From an uncultured Eudoraea sp. (lineage in GTDB: Bacteria > Bacteroidota > Bacteroidia > Flavobacteriales > Flavobacteriaceae): a stretch of DNA of 64,000 nt. Numbering within the stretch: position 1 is the first letter of the stretch; every line of letters begins with the position of its first letter. Below, in pieces: positions 1-7,777 of the stretch. The notes beneath the pieces are model-generated. The model made no database searches. It was not told where the DNA came from and worked only from the letters and a program-made list of their open reading frames with translations. The translations under genes were made by a program, and so were the position numbers. The DNA is taken from NCBI RefSeq assembly GCF_947490415.1, contig NZ_CANLGX010000002.1, forward strand, positions 62,001-126,000, written 5' to 3'.

Positions 1-1106
1 TTGATGATACTTTATTAAACGCAGAACGCTACATCATAACACAAATAGATTTCAGGTCTGTACTGCTTGATATTATGCTTAGTTTTTTGCTTTTTGCCGG
101 GGCTCTGCATACCGATTTACAAAAACTAAAGGAACTAAAATGGCCTATACTGTTTTTTGCAACTTTTGGTGTTCTGGCATCCACTTTGCTCATAGGTACT
201 GTTGTATATTTTTTGCTACAGGGAATAGGATTAGAGGTGCAACTTATTAATTGTCTTCTTTTTGGAGCCCTTATATCTCCAACAGATCCAATTGCCGTTT
301 TAGGGATATTAAAAAAAGCTGATGTGCCTAAAAAACTGGAAATTAAGATTGTAGGTGAATCGCTTTTCAATGATGGTGTTGGCGTAGTAATTTTTCTGAC
401 GATTTTCGGATTGGCTAATGGAACCGGTGGAGACTTTTCTTTTACGAGTGTTCTTACTCTTTTTGTACACGAGGTTGGGGGGGGATTACTTCTTGGGGCC
501 TTATTGGGCTGGATTACATTTAAGCTAATGAGATCTATAGACGATTATAATATTGAAGTCATTATAACTTTGGCCACAGTTATGACAGGCACCGTTGTTG
601 CACAATACCTGCACGTTTCTGCACCATTGGCTATGGTGGTTGCAGGATTAATCGTTGGTGGAAATGAAGCACGGCGACATGCAATGTCTGCAGTCACAGA
701 AAATTATGTGGACAAGTTTTGGGAGCTGATAGATATTCTTTTAAACACCATACTCTTTGTCCTTATAGGAATGGAATTATTGGTTTTGGACCTTGAATTC
801 GAATTTGTACTGGCAGGACTCCTTGCGATTCCTATTGCCTTAGTTTGCAGGTATGTCTCCCTGGTTATTCCGGTAAATTTGTTTAAGACACGTCTGGATT
901 TTGTTCCCAATACCAACCTTATAATGACCTGGGGAGGGTTACGTGGTGCAATATCCATAGCACTCGCACTAGGCCTCACGGCAGAAATGCATAGAGAATT
1001 ATTTTTGGTTATGACCTACACGGTAGTAATTTTCTCCATAGTTGTTCAAGGGCTTAGTGTTGGAAAATTGGTTAAAATACTCAGAAGAAAGAATGACGGG
1101 ATTTAG
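1..1106 (+). CDS. Na+/H+ antiporter, CPA1 family (5' truncated)
   Basis: Partial gene. The open frame runs in from the window edge (first full codon at base 3), so the real start lies outside; the ATG at 75 is internal. 367 residues are visible. They are almost wholly hydrophobic helices with the CPA1 marks in order: SPTDPIA (nt about 276-296), GESLFNDGVG (about 351-380, the FND ion-binding motif) and WGGLRGAIS (about 931-957). Family members exchange cytoplasmic Na+ or K+ for protons across the inner membrane. The protein ends soon after the last helix, so there is no large cytosolic regulatory tail. It converges on xthA with only 4 nt between stop codons. The class is certain; the ion specificity is not readable. 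Confidence 0.92.
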   Translation, partial: DDTLLNAERYIITQIDFRSVLLDIMLSFLLFAGALHTDLQKLKELKWPILFFATFGVLASTLLIGTVVYFLLQGIGLEVQLINCLLFGALISPTDPIAVLGILKKADVPKKLEIKIVGESLFNDGVGVVIFLTIFGLANGTGGDFSFTSVLTLFVHEVGGGLLLGALLGWITFKLMRSIDDYNIEVIITLATVMTGTVVAQYLHVSAPLAMVVAGLIVGGNEARRHAMSAVTENYVDKFWELIDILLNTILFVLIGMELLVLDLEFEFVLAGLLAIPIALVCRYVSLVIPVNLFKTRLDFVPNTNLIMTWGGLRGAISIALALGLTAEMHRELFLVMTYTVVIFSIVVQGLSVGKLVKILRRKNDGI

Positions 1107-1110
1107 CGGA

Positions 1111-1875
1111 TTATAGGGCTATTTCCAATAGAATAGGGCAATGGTCAGAACCAAAGAATTCGGGAAGGATCTTTGAAGATTTTACTTTTGACATTAAAGA
1201 ATTACTTACCAAAAAGTAATCTATTCGCCAACCATTATTCCGTTCACGTGCTTTAAAACGATAACTCCAATACGTATAGGCTACTTCATCAGGATTGAAA
1301 TATCTGAATGAATCGACAAAACCTGACGTAATGAAATTGTCCATTCCATCAATTTCTATTTGCGTGTAACCTGCGGTTTTATTGTAGTTCGATTTATCAT
1401 TTTTTAAATCGATAGCCCGATGGGCAACATTGAAATCCCCACATACAACTACCGGTTTTATTTTCTCCTTTTCTTTCAAATAATTGAGAAAGTCTGCATC
1501 CCACTGGTGGCGATAAGGCAATCGGTCTAATTGCTGGCCCGAATTGGGGACATAAACATTAATTAAATAAAAATCAGCATACTCAGCGCAGATTATTCTT
1601 CCTTCCGAATCATGTTCGGATACAGCCATATCAAAGCTGACCGCAATAGGTTTGTATTTACTTAAAATCGCGGTGCCGGAGTATCCCTTTTTTTCTGCCG
1701 AATTACAATAAAGATGATGATCTTTTAGGGGTAATAAAGCTTTTTCTACCTCAATATCCTGTGCCTTGGTTTCCTGAATACATAGGACATCAGGATCCAA
1801 GACATTTATAGACTCAAAAAATTCTTTTTTAATGATGGCCCGGATGCCATTTACATTCCAAGAAATGATCTTCAT
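1111..1875 (-). CDS. xthA: Exodeoxyribonuclease III
   Basis: Apurinic/apyrimidinic endonuclease and 3'-5' exonuclease of the EEP fold, acting in base excision repair. The 254 residues are full length for the family. Visible catalytic set: N7 (SWNVNG), E35 (CIQETKAQ), Y108 (VYVPNSG), D147 and N149 (CGDFNVAH), D219 (WRIDYF) and D244-H245 at the end (GSDHCP). ATG at 1875, single gene, tail to tail with the antiporter. No sigma-type element is clear upstream; AAATTTTG sits 4 nt before the ATG and is one base off the TAnnTTTG form. Assignment is secure, although close ExoA-type relatives are not separable by eye. Confidence 0.95.
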   Translation of the reverse strand: MKIISWNVNGIRAIIKKEFFESINVLDPDVLCIQETKAQDIEVEKALLPLKDHHLYCNSAEKKGYSGTAILSKYKPIAVSFDMAVSEHDSEGRIICAEYADFYLINVYVPNSGQQLDRLPYRHQWDADFLNYLKEKEKIKPVVVCGDFNVAHRAIDLKNDKSNYNKTAGYTQIEIDGMDNFITSGFVDSFRYFNPDEVAYTYWSYRFKARERNNGWRIDYFLVSNSLMSKVKSSKILPEFFGSDHCPILLEIAL

Positions 1876-2084
1876 TTTACAAAATTTAATTTGAATAAAA
1901 ATAACACACTTTAGTCATATAGAGGCATTTATTAGTTCTCCTTAAAAACCTGAAACTAAAATGGCTCTTAAAAATTCTTTTCTTAATGTTCTTGCTTTAT
2001 AATTTATGATTGATCCCGATAATTTTACGATATTGCAGCCTCTTTTAGTAAGTGGTTTAATAACGAACCTTTATACTAATCCCA

Positions 2085-2159
2085 GGAGTGTTAGCTCAGT
2101 TGGTTTAGAGCACCGCCTTGACAGGGCGGGGGTCGTTGGTTCGAATCCAATACACTCCA
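2085..2159 (+). tRNA. tRNA-Val(GAC)
   Basis: A 75-nt cloverleaf can be folded by hand. The acceptor stem GGAGTGT pairs with ACACTCC (2152-2158), with A2159 as discriminator. The D arm is GCTC/GAGC. The anticodon stem CCGCC/GGCGG carries loop TTGACAG, so the anticodon is GAC (valine). The T arm is GTTGG/CCAAT with loop TTCGAAT. The CCA end is not encoded (next bases CAC). A terminator follows at 2165. Confidence 0.96.
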
Positions 2160-2164
2160 CACGC

Positions 2165-2191
2165 AAAAAGCCACGCCATAGGTGTGGTTTT
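2165..2191 (+). terminator. Intrinsic terminator after tRNA-Val
   Basis: Left arm AAAAGCCACGCC (2165-2177, read through one bulged G), loop ATA, right arm GGTGTGGTTTT. The 11-pair stem has one G-T pair and ends in T-rich sequence (TTTTGTCTTT). It begins 6 nt after the tRNA. Confidence 0.7.
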
Positions 2192-2311
2192 GTCTTTGAG
2201 GGAAATTACGCCGAACTTGTTTGGCGGAAAATGACCGAAAATAGAAAACAGTTTTAAAGGTACTTTTTGCTTGAATACAGGTACACCAATCCTGGTTCAT
2301 CTTTTTTAGAT

Positions 2312-2328
2312 AATCCAATGCACTCCAC
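2312..2328 (+). repeat. Duplicate of the tRNA-Val 3' end
   Basis: AATCCAATGCACTCCAC at 2312-2328 repeats AATCCAATACACTCCAC at 2144-2160 (16 of 17 bases), 168 bp downstream and in the same orientation. It covers the 3' half of the T arm and the acceptor strand, the usual crossover segment of tRNA-targeting elements. The 150 bp between the copies hold the terminator and no credible gene. Confidence 0.6.
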
Positions 2329-2341
2329 AGAAATTACTGGT

Positions 2342-3616
2342 TTATAGATAATCCAGAATTCTTTCCAGGGCCATGCCCCGGGATCCCTTAATAAGGAGGT
2401 TCCCTTTTTTTAACTTATTACTTTTAAGGAAGCTGGATAAGTCATCAAAAGTTGCAAATTTTGTGAAGTCAGAATTCGTTTTGTAAAAATTCTTTCCTAT
2501 CAAAAAAACCCTGTCGAATTTCATCCCTGCGACGAGATCAGCAATTTTTTGATGTTCCTCATTGGCTTTTTCACCTAGTTCAAACATATCACCCAGAAAA
2601 ACAGTTTTTTCACTCCCTGGAAAATTCATAAAGTTTATCAGGGCCGCTTCCATACTATTCGGATTTGCATTATAAGCGTCAAGAATAATGTGATATTCCT
2701 TCTTATCTATAATCTGTGAACGATTGTTTTGCGGAAGGTAGGCTTCAAGCGCATTTTTTATATCCTCTAATGGAACATTAAAATATTTTCCCATAAGCAC
2801 TGCAGCACAACAATTAGTAAAATTATAACTGCCTATCAGCTGAGTGTTAATTTCGGTTTTTTCTGCTTCCAGCTTAACAAAAGGATGTGCTCCCAAATAA
2901 TTTATCCTATAATAATTAGCATCAGAAGTGCTAAAGCCAAATTTACCGGGGTAACTTCTTAATTTTTTTTCCTGAATTACATCATCTGCATTTAAAAAAA
3001 TAAATTTTTTGTTCACAATAAGATGGTCGTAGAGTTCACTTTTACCTTTTATAACACCCTCTACACCTCCAAAGCCTTCCAGATGGGCTTTCCCAAAATT
3101 AGTGATATAGCCATAATCGGGTTGGGCAATATTGCATAAAAATTCAATCTCTTTTCTATGATTAGCACCCATTTCAATGATGGCGAATTCTGTATCTTTT
3201 TTAATGCTAAGTAGCGAAAGAGGAACTCCAATATGGTTATTTAAGTTACCCTTGGTTGCAATTGTCTTAAATTTTTTAGATAACACCGAGAATATCAATT
3301 CTTTAGTGGTGGTTTTTCCATTACTCCCGGTGAGTGCAATAAGCTTTGCATTACAATAATTTCTATGATAGCTTGCTAACTGCTGAAGGGATTTTAAGAC
3401 ATCATCTACTAGCACAAAAGCCTCGCCTTTTACATACTTTTCTTCGTCTATAACAGCATATGCCGCACCATTCCTTATGGCTTCAGACGCAAATTTATTA
3501 CCGTTAAAATTTGGACCCTTAAGAGCGAAGAAAATACAATTATGTTGAATGTTACGGGTATCAGTGGAGACCTGAGGATACTTTAAAAAAAGTTGGTGCA
3601 ATTTCTCAATTGTCAT
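2342..3616 (-). CDS. murF: UDP-N-acetylmuramoyl-tripeptide--D-alanyl-D-alanine ligase
   Basis: Adds D-Ala-D-Ala to UDP-MurNAc-tripeptide, the last cytoplasmic step in making the peptidoglycan stem peptide. 424 residues from the ATG at 3616. An upstream in-frame start at 3661 would add 15 residues lying inside the gldJ terminator, so it is rejected. Mur ligase layout: N-terminal UDP-binding domain (STDTRN about 17-22), central ATPase domain with P-loop TGSNGKTTT (96-104), then a C-terminal domain with DAYNANPNSM and a region rich in LGDMFELG. A TATATTTG element ends 4 nt before the ATG. Neighbours are gldJ upstream and tRNA-Val downstream. Secure. Confidence 0.95.
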   Translation of the reverse strand: MTIEKLHQLFLKYPQVSTDTRNIQHNCIFFALKGPNFNGNKFASEAIRNGAAYAVIDEEKYVKGEAFVLVDDVLKSLQQLASYHRNYCNAKLIALTGSNGKTTTKELIFSVLSKKFKTIATKGNLNNHIGVPLSLLSIKKDTEFAIIEMGANHRKEIEFLCNIAQPDYGYITNFGKAHLEGFGGVEGVIKGKSELYDHLIVNKKFIFLNADDVIQEKKLRSYPGKFGFSTSDANYYRINYLGAHPFVKLEAEKTEINTQLIGSYNFTNCCAAVLMGKYFNVPLEDIKNALEAYLPQNNRSQIIDKKEYHIILDAYNANPNSMEAALINFMNFPGSEKTVFLGDMFELGEKANEEHQKIADLVAGMKFDRVFLIGKNFYKTNSDFTKFATFDDLSSFLKSNKLKKGNLLIKGSRGMALERILDYL

Positions 3617-3620
3617 AAAA

Positions 3621-3628
3621 CAAATATA
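3621..3628 (-). promoter_or_regulatory. -7 element TATATTTG before murF
   Basis: Matches the Bacteroidota -7 form TAnnTTTG on the minus strand. Only 4 nt separate it from the murF ATG, which implies a leaderless or nearly leaderless transcript if it is used. No well spaced -33 TTG is visible. Confidence 0.35.
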
Positions 3629-3630
3629 TA

Positions 3631-3658
3631 AAAAAGCCCCGATGCTAACATCAGGGCT
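3631..3658 (-). terminator. Terminator of gldJ
   Basis: Arms AGCCCCGATG (3635-3644) and CATCAGGGCT (3649-3658) pair with one mismatch around loop CTAA. Read on the minus strand the stem is followed by a run of T (complement of the A run at 3631-3635). It lies 23 nt after the gldJ stop and just before murF. Confidence 0.8.
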
Positions 3659-3681
3659 CAATTCATATTTTATAGATAAAA

Positions 3682-5352
3682 CTATTTGGCTTTTTTGCCT
3701 CTTACCGTTTTATTTTTGGTCTTTGCTTTAGAGCCAACTCTGGACATAGCACATCTGAATCCGATATAGTCCGTGGCCATATACTGAGGTAAAAATCTTC
3801 TTTGGGCGGGATCTAACCAGTATGCTCTATCTTTCCATGACCCACCTTTGTATATTCTCACTTCATCATTAATTAGTGTCGACCTATTATTGCTTTTGTC
3901 ATACTGACGAACAATTAGTCCGGCAGAATCACGCTCTACTTTGTGTTTAGGAGAATCATACATCTTTCGAGCCGGATCCTCTTCATCATCCCCTGCAAAG
4001 CGGTCAAAGAATCTGGATGAAGCAGCATCACCATCCCTGTAGCCTCTGTTGTCACTATCTGAGAAATTGGTTCTCAAATAGGTTTCCTGTTCATCTACCG
4101 GTACCATTTTTATTTCTCCAGGTAGATTTACAGCTACGAGTTTGCCATTGGGTAAGGTGTCAAAAATTACACTGTCTCGAAGAATAGTTACTTTCCCATC
4201 TTCGCCAATGGCCGTTTTCATATAAATATTACCTCTGTAGTAATTGAAATCACTTATTTGATCATCCACAATTGGGCGATAAACATCGGCAACCCATTCC
4301 GCAACGTTACCTGCCATATCGTATAGGCCAAGATCATTGGGTTTGTAAGATTTTACCTGTGCGGTGATATCAGCACCGTCATCGGACCACCCTGCAATAC
4401 CGCCATAGTCACCTTTTCCCTGCTTAAAGTTTGCTAACTGATCACCTCTGCCAACACGCTGGCCGTTTCTGGTATAGTCGCCTTCCCATGGATATTTTTT
4501 TCTACCCCTGTAATTATTGTATTCCCTTGTTCCTTGTAAGGCAGCAGCGGAATACTCCCATTCGGTTTCCGTGGGTAGCCTGTAAGCGGGCATAATAATA
4601 CCAGTACTTCTTGTGGCAAAGTTAGAAACAGAATCTTTTTTCATTTTGCCTTGTAATGAATCTATTTGTCCATTATATACAGATTCGGGACGGTTTAGAT
4701 AGGCTTCAGTACTAAAAGTACCTTCCACCTCACCGGACATTGCCTGGTATTTAGCATTCTGAGCCAAATAGCCTTCTTTTTCCAGCATTGCTTCATTTAC
4801 CCTGTCTGTTCTCCATTCGGCAAACTGAACAGCTTGTATCCAATTTACACCAACTACCGGATATTCTGAATATGCCGGGTGTCTAAGGTAATTATTCGTC
4901 ATGGTTTCATTAAAACCTAATCGGTTTCTCCATACTAAAGTATCCGGAAGAGCACCTTTGTAAATATTGGCATATTTAGGGTTTTCTGGTGGGTATACCG
5001 CTTTAAGATAATCGAGGTACTCCTTATACATTACATTGGTTACTTCAGTTTCATCCATATAAAATGATTGAACATGCTGTGAGCTAGGAGTATTATTCCA
5101 GTCATGCATTACATCATCCTGTACCTTTCCTTTTGTGAATGTACCTCCTTCTACAAAAACAAGTCCCGGACCTGTTTCTTGTTCTTTAAAGTCAGAATTG
5201 TACTGAAAACCACCCTCTTTGGAGTTTATTTTCCAGCCTGTAGCTCTTGAAACATTCTTTGATGATGAGGAAGACTTTTTACAACTATTAAATGTAAAAC
5301 TTCCCATTATCACTGCACAAGAAAGTACAACTTTGATCAACTGTTTTTTCAT
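3682..5352 (-). CDS. gldJ: Gliding motility lipoprotein GldJ
   Basis: 556 residues. Signal peptide with lipobox FNSC (Cys24) followed by a serine-rich linker, so a lipoprotein. The rest is a formylglycine-generating-enzyme/sulfatase-modifying type domain: GLVFVEGGTF near residue 63, DETEVTNVMYKEYLDYL, GLYDMAGNVAEWVADVY, and the late motif YKGGSWKDRAYWLDPAQRRF followed by IGFRCAMSR. In gliding Flavobacteriia, GldJ lies in the periplasm or outer membrane, is required for gliding, and stabilises the GldK-GldN/SprE part of the type IX secretion machine. The C-terminus is lysine-rich (GSKAKTKNKTVRGKKAK). It is divergent from porV; porU, often found between the two, is absent. Secure by length and motifs. 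Confidence 0.93.
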   Translation of the reverse strand: MKKQLIKVVLSCAVIMGSFTFNSCKKSSSSSKNVSRATGWKINSKEGGFQYNSDFKEQETGPGLVFVEGGTFTKGKVQDDVMHDWNNTPSSQHVQSFYMDETEVTNVMYKEYLDYLKAVYPPENPKYANIYKGALPDTLVWRNRLGFNETMTNNYLRHPAYSEYPVVGVNWIQAVQFAEWRTDRVNEAMLEKEGYLAQNAKYQAMSGEVEGTFSTEAYLNRPESVYNGQIDSLQGKMKKDSVSNFATRSTGIIMPAYRLPTETEWEYSAAALQGTREYNNYRGRKKYPWEGDYTRNGQRVGRGDQLANFKQGKGDYGGIAGWSDDGADITAQVKSYKPNDLGLYDMAGNVAEWVADVYRPIVDDQISDFNYYRGNIYMKTAIGEDGKVTILRDSVIFDTLPNGKLVAVNLPGEIKMVPVDEQETYLRTNFSDSDNRGYRDGDAASSRFFDRFAGDDEEDPARKMYDSPKHKVERDSAGLIVRQYDKSNNRSTLINDEVRIYKGGSWKDRAYWLDPAQRRFLPQYMATDYIGFRCAMSRVGSKAKTKNKTVRGKKAK

Positions 5353-5807
5353 CTGTATTTAGGACTTAAGTTCAATATCAAACAACATTTAGCGCAATTT
5401 GATAGCATATTTAAATAAAATTGTGTCGGTTTCGGCTTATAAAACGGTGATTATCACATAATATTTTATAGTTCCGAAAATATTTTTGCCCATTTGCACA
5501 GGCAAGATTTATTGGGACCTTGTCCATTTGGATAACGGCCCAAAACATAATATAGTATGGATGGAAACATTTCTTTTAAATTATTAGGGATAATCTCTGC
5601 TTCACTTCTTTTAATCTAATGAAGTTAGAATTAAATTGTAATCTAAATAAAGTACTGATATTCAGCTTTATTAGACCAAATTGAAAAATAAAACACCTCT
5701 AAATGCAAGATATTTTTGAAATGCTCGTTACTTAACAAGTAATAAGACAAAATATAGTAGATGATTAGTTAACAATGATTTACAATTTTGGACTAATTGA
5801 ATGTTAC
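5353..5807. other. Gap between gldJ and porV, no gene seen
   Basis: 455 bp of A+T-rich sequence between two divergent genes. All six frames are cut by stops and I see no remnant that I can assign to porU. It holds a TATTTTTG element at 5711-5718 and a small inverted repeat TTACTT-AAC-AAGTAA at 5728-5742. The size allows separate promoters for gldJ and porV. Confidence 0.6.
5711..5718 (+). promoter_or_regulatory. -7 element TATTTTTG before porV
   Basis: Fits TAnnTTTG, 89 nt before the chosen porV ATG. A TTG at 5681 is 27 nt upstream, longer than the usual -33 spacing, so this is only a candidate. Confidence 0.3.
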
Positions 5808-6965
5808 ATGACGAAAATGAGAAAATTAGTTGTTCTAGCCTTATTTGCCCTAGTTTTTAAGATATCTGCACAGGAGCAGAATAGGGTAATAACTACCGCA
5901 GTTCCGTTTTTAACTATAGCTGCAGACGCAAGGTCTGGTGGCTTGGGAGATATGGGCGTTTCCACGTCTGTCGATGCATTTTCGCAGCAGTGGAACCCTG
6001 CTAAGTTTGCATTTGCGGAAAGAAAAATGGGTATAGGTTTAGGTTACACTCCTTATCTGGAAAGCATTATTACAGATGTCTCCTTATTAAGCGGAAGTTT
6101 TTATAATAAAATAAACGATAGGAGCGCTTTTGCGTTCAGTTTGCGTTATTTTACTTTAGGTGAAATAGAATTAAGACAATTTGCCGGAGACCCGGGCACC
6201 ATAGCCAAACCCAATGAATTGGCTTTAGATGGTTCATACGCATTAAAATTAAGCGATAAATTCTCTATGGCTATTGCAGGAAGATTTATTAATTCAAATC
6301 TTAAATTACCTGAAAATGGGGATGTAGATTCACAGGCAGCAAGTTCATTCGCAGTAGATGTTGCGGGTTACTTTCGCTCCAGGGAAATAGCTTATAATAG
6401 TTTTGATGGAAGATGGAAAGCTGGCTTTAATATCTCAAACCTTGGAGGTAAAATGCAATATGATGAAGGTGGTCAAACCAATTTTTTACCAACAAATTTA
6501 GGTATAGGCGGAGGTTTTGATTTTATTTTTGATCAGGATAATGTGCTGGGTTTAAATTTGGAATTCAACAAACTCTTAGTGCCTACGCCCCAGGATTTTA
6601 ATGACGATGGGGTAATAGATTCTGCAGATAACGAGATATATCAGCAAATTGGATTTTTTGAAGGTGTGTTTAAGTCATTCGGAGATGCACCTGATGGGAT
6701 TAAAGAAGAACTGCAGGAAGTAACCTGGGCATTAAGTGCCGAATACGCCTATCAGAATGCTTTTATGTTTAGAACAGGTTATTTTCACGAAAGTGAATTT
6801 AAAGGATCAAGACAATTCTTTACACTTGGAGCTGGATTTAAATTTAAATCAGTTCAGATAGATCTTTCATATCTCTTCTCGACTTCAAAAGTGAAGAACC
6901 CTCTTGAAAACACGTTGCGTTTTGCGCTCACATTTAATTTAGGGGAGGAATATTATAATGATTAA
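5808..6965 (+). CDS. porV: Type IX secretion outer membrane protein PorV (LptO)
   Basis: 385 residues from ATG 5808; the ATG at 5817 is also possible, and the ATG at 5775 would spoil the signal peptide. A cleavable signal (LVVLALFALVFKISAQ) precedes the conserved PorV opening: TTAVPFLTIAADARSGGLGDMGVSTSVDAFSQ (about residues 30-61), then alternating beta strands of a FadL-like 14-strand barrel. PorV carries T9SS cargo from the translocon to the attachment complex with PorU. The C-terminus ends in aromatic/hydrophobic strands (LRFALTFNLGEEYYND). cdd, pdhA and pdhC follow in the same direction, but two terminators separate them from porV. Secure. Confidence 0.95.
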   Translation: MTKMRKLVVLALFALVFKISAQEQNRVITTAVPFLTIAADARSGGLGDMGVSTSVDAFSQQWNPAKFAFAERKMGIGLGYTPYLESIITDVSLLSGSFYNKINDRSAFAFSLRYFTLGEIELRQFAGDPGTIAKPNELALDGSYALKLSDKFSMAIAGRFINSNLKLPENGDVDSQAASSFAVDVAGYFRSREIAYNSFDGRWKAGFNISNLGGKMQYDEGGQTNFLPTNLGIGGGFDFIFDQDNVLGLNLEFNKLLVPTPQDFNDDGVIDSADNEIYQQIGFFEGVFKSFGDAPDGIKEELQEVTWALSAEYAYQNAFMFRTGYFHESEFKGSRQFFTLGAGFKFKSVQIDLSYLFSTSKVKNPLENTLRFALTFNLGEEYYND

Positions 6966-6981
6966 TAAAAATTAGATAAAT

Positions 6982-7012
6982 AAAAAAACCTGTCCCCCGG
7001 ACAGGTTTTTTT
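6982..7012 (+). terminator. Terminator of porV
   Basis: ACCTGTCC (6988-6995), loop CCC, GGACAGGT (6999-7006), extended by an A run on the left and a T run on the right. Strong, and symmetric enough to work in both directions. Begins 17 nt after the porV stop. Confidence 0.92.
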
Positions 7013-7101
7013 ATTTAGGCAAGAAGCAATTTTTGCACAGCTATCTAAAATAAAGTACATTTAATTTTAACTCCGGTTAGCCTGGATATTTATCTCATTT
7101 T

Positions 7102-7587
7102 ATGGAAAAACGCAGGATTTCCTTTGATTTATTGGTTTTTGATACTTTGGATGAGCTTTCGAAAAGCGAAAAAGCACTCATGCAAATTGCAGTGGAAGCC
7201 AGAGAAAATGCCTATGCTCCATATTCACAATTCATGGTCGGAGCAGCTATTCTTCTGGCTAATGAGGAAATCGTAATAGGTAATAATCAGGAAAATGCCT
7301 CTTACCCTTCTGGCTTATGTGCAGAGCGGGTTGCTATTTTCCAGGCAGGTGCAAAATATCCCAAAGTTGAAATAAAAACAATTGCCATTAGTGTATCATC
7401 TAAAACCCATATTGTAGACAGGCCTGCAGCGCCTTGTGGAAATTGCAGGCAAGCCATTGCTGAATATGAGCAAAAACAAAATTCACCAATAGCTATTATA
7501 ATGATGGGGGCTTCAGGTAAAATATTTAAATGCGAATCCCTGGAAGATATCCTTCCTTTGGCATTTGGAAGTTCCTATCTAAAATAA
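7102..7587 (+). CDS. cdd: Cytidine deaminase
   Basis: Zinc hydrolase that deaminates cytidine and deoxycytidine to uridine forms in pyrimidine salvage. At 161 residues it is the small homotetrameric type. Zinc and catalytic motifs: C73-A74-E75 (LCAERVAIF) and P111-C-G-N-C115 (PCGNCRQ). The substrate-binding start YAPYSQFMVGAAI is at 38-50. ATG at 7102. Own transcription unit: terminators at 6982 and 7606 bracket it, so it is probably not cotranscribed with porV or pdhA. Confidence 0.96.
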   Translation: MEKRRISFDLLVFDTLDELSKSEKALMQIAVEARENAYAPYSQFMVGAAILLANEEIVIGNNQENASYPSGLCAERVAIFQAGAKYPKVEIKTIAISVSSKTHIVDRPAAPCGNCRQAIAEYEQKQNSPIAIIMMGASGKIFKCESLEDILPLAFGSSYLK

Positions 7588-7605
7588 TCTTTATTTATTC
7601 TCGTG

Positions 7606-7638
7606 AAGAACTTAGATTTAACCACAAGTTCTTTTTTT
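7606..7638 (+). terminator. Terminator of cdd
   Basis: AAGAACTT (7606-7613) and AAGTTCTT (7626-7633) form a perfect 8-bp stem with a 12-nt loop, followed by seven T (7632-7638). 18 nt after the cdd stop. Confidence 0.85.
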
Positions 7639-7691
7639 ATACTTCATTTATACCTTTTTTATCATTTTTTTTTCACTATTGATTTAATGTG

Positions 7692-7699
7692 TATTTTTG
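7692..7699 (+). promoter_or_regulatory. -7 element TATTTTTG before pdhA
   Basis: Fits TAnnTTTG, 78 nt before the pdhA ATG and after the cdd terminator. The only nearby TTG (7679) is spaced too closely to be a normal -33 box. Confidence 0.4.
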
Positions 7700-7777
7700 T
7701 TTTCCCTTGATATTCCTGAACTATTCACATCTGAATTTTTCAGCAAAAAACAAGTACACTAAAAAGAAAATTATTTG

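Noticed and set aside
75-1106. ATG at 75 as the antiporter start
   Set aside because: The reading frame is open to the window edge and the first transmembrane part would be cut; the gene is simply truncated.
2006-2318. Two ORFs over the tRNA-Val gene (VGSNPIHST-like on plus, LDSNQRPPPCQ-like on minus)
   Set aside because: Both are the well-known false translations of a tRNA gene; the cloverleaf accounts for the sequence.
5728-5742. TTACTT-AAC-AAGTAA inverted repeat before porV
   Set aside because: Six-base arms in A+T-rich DNA occur by chance; no supporting signal.
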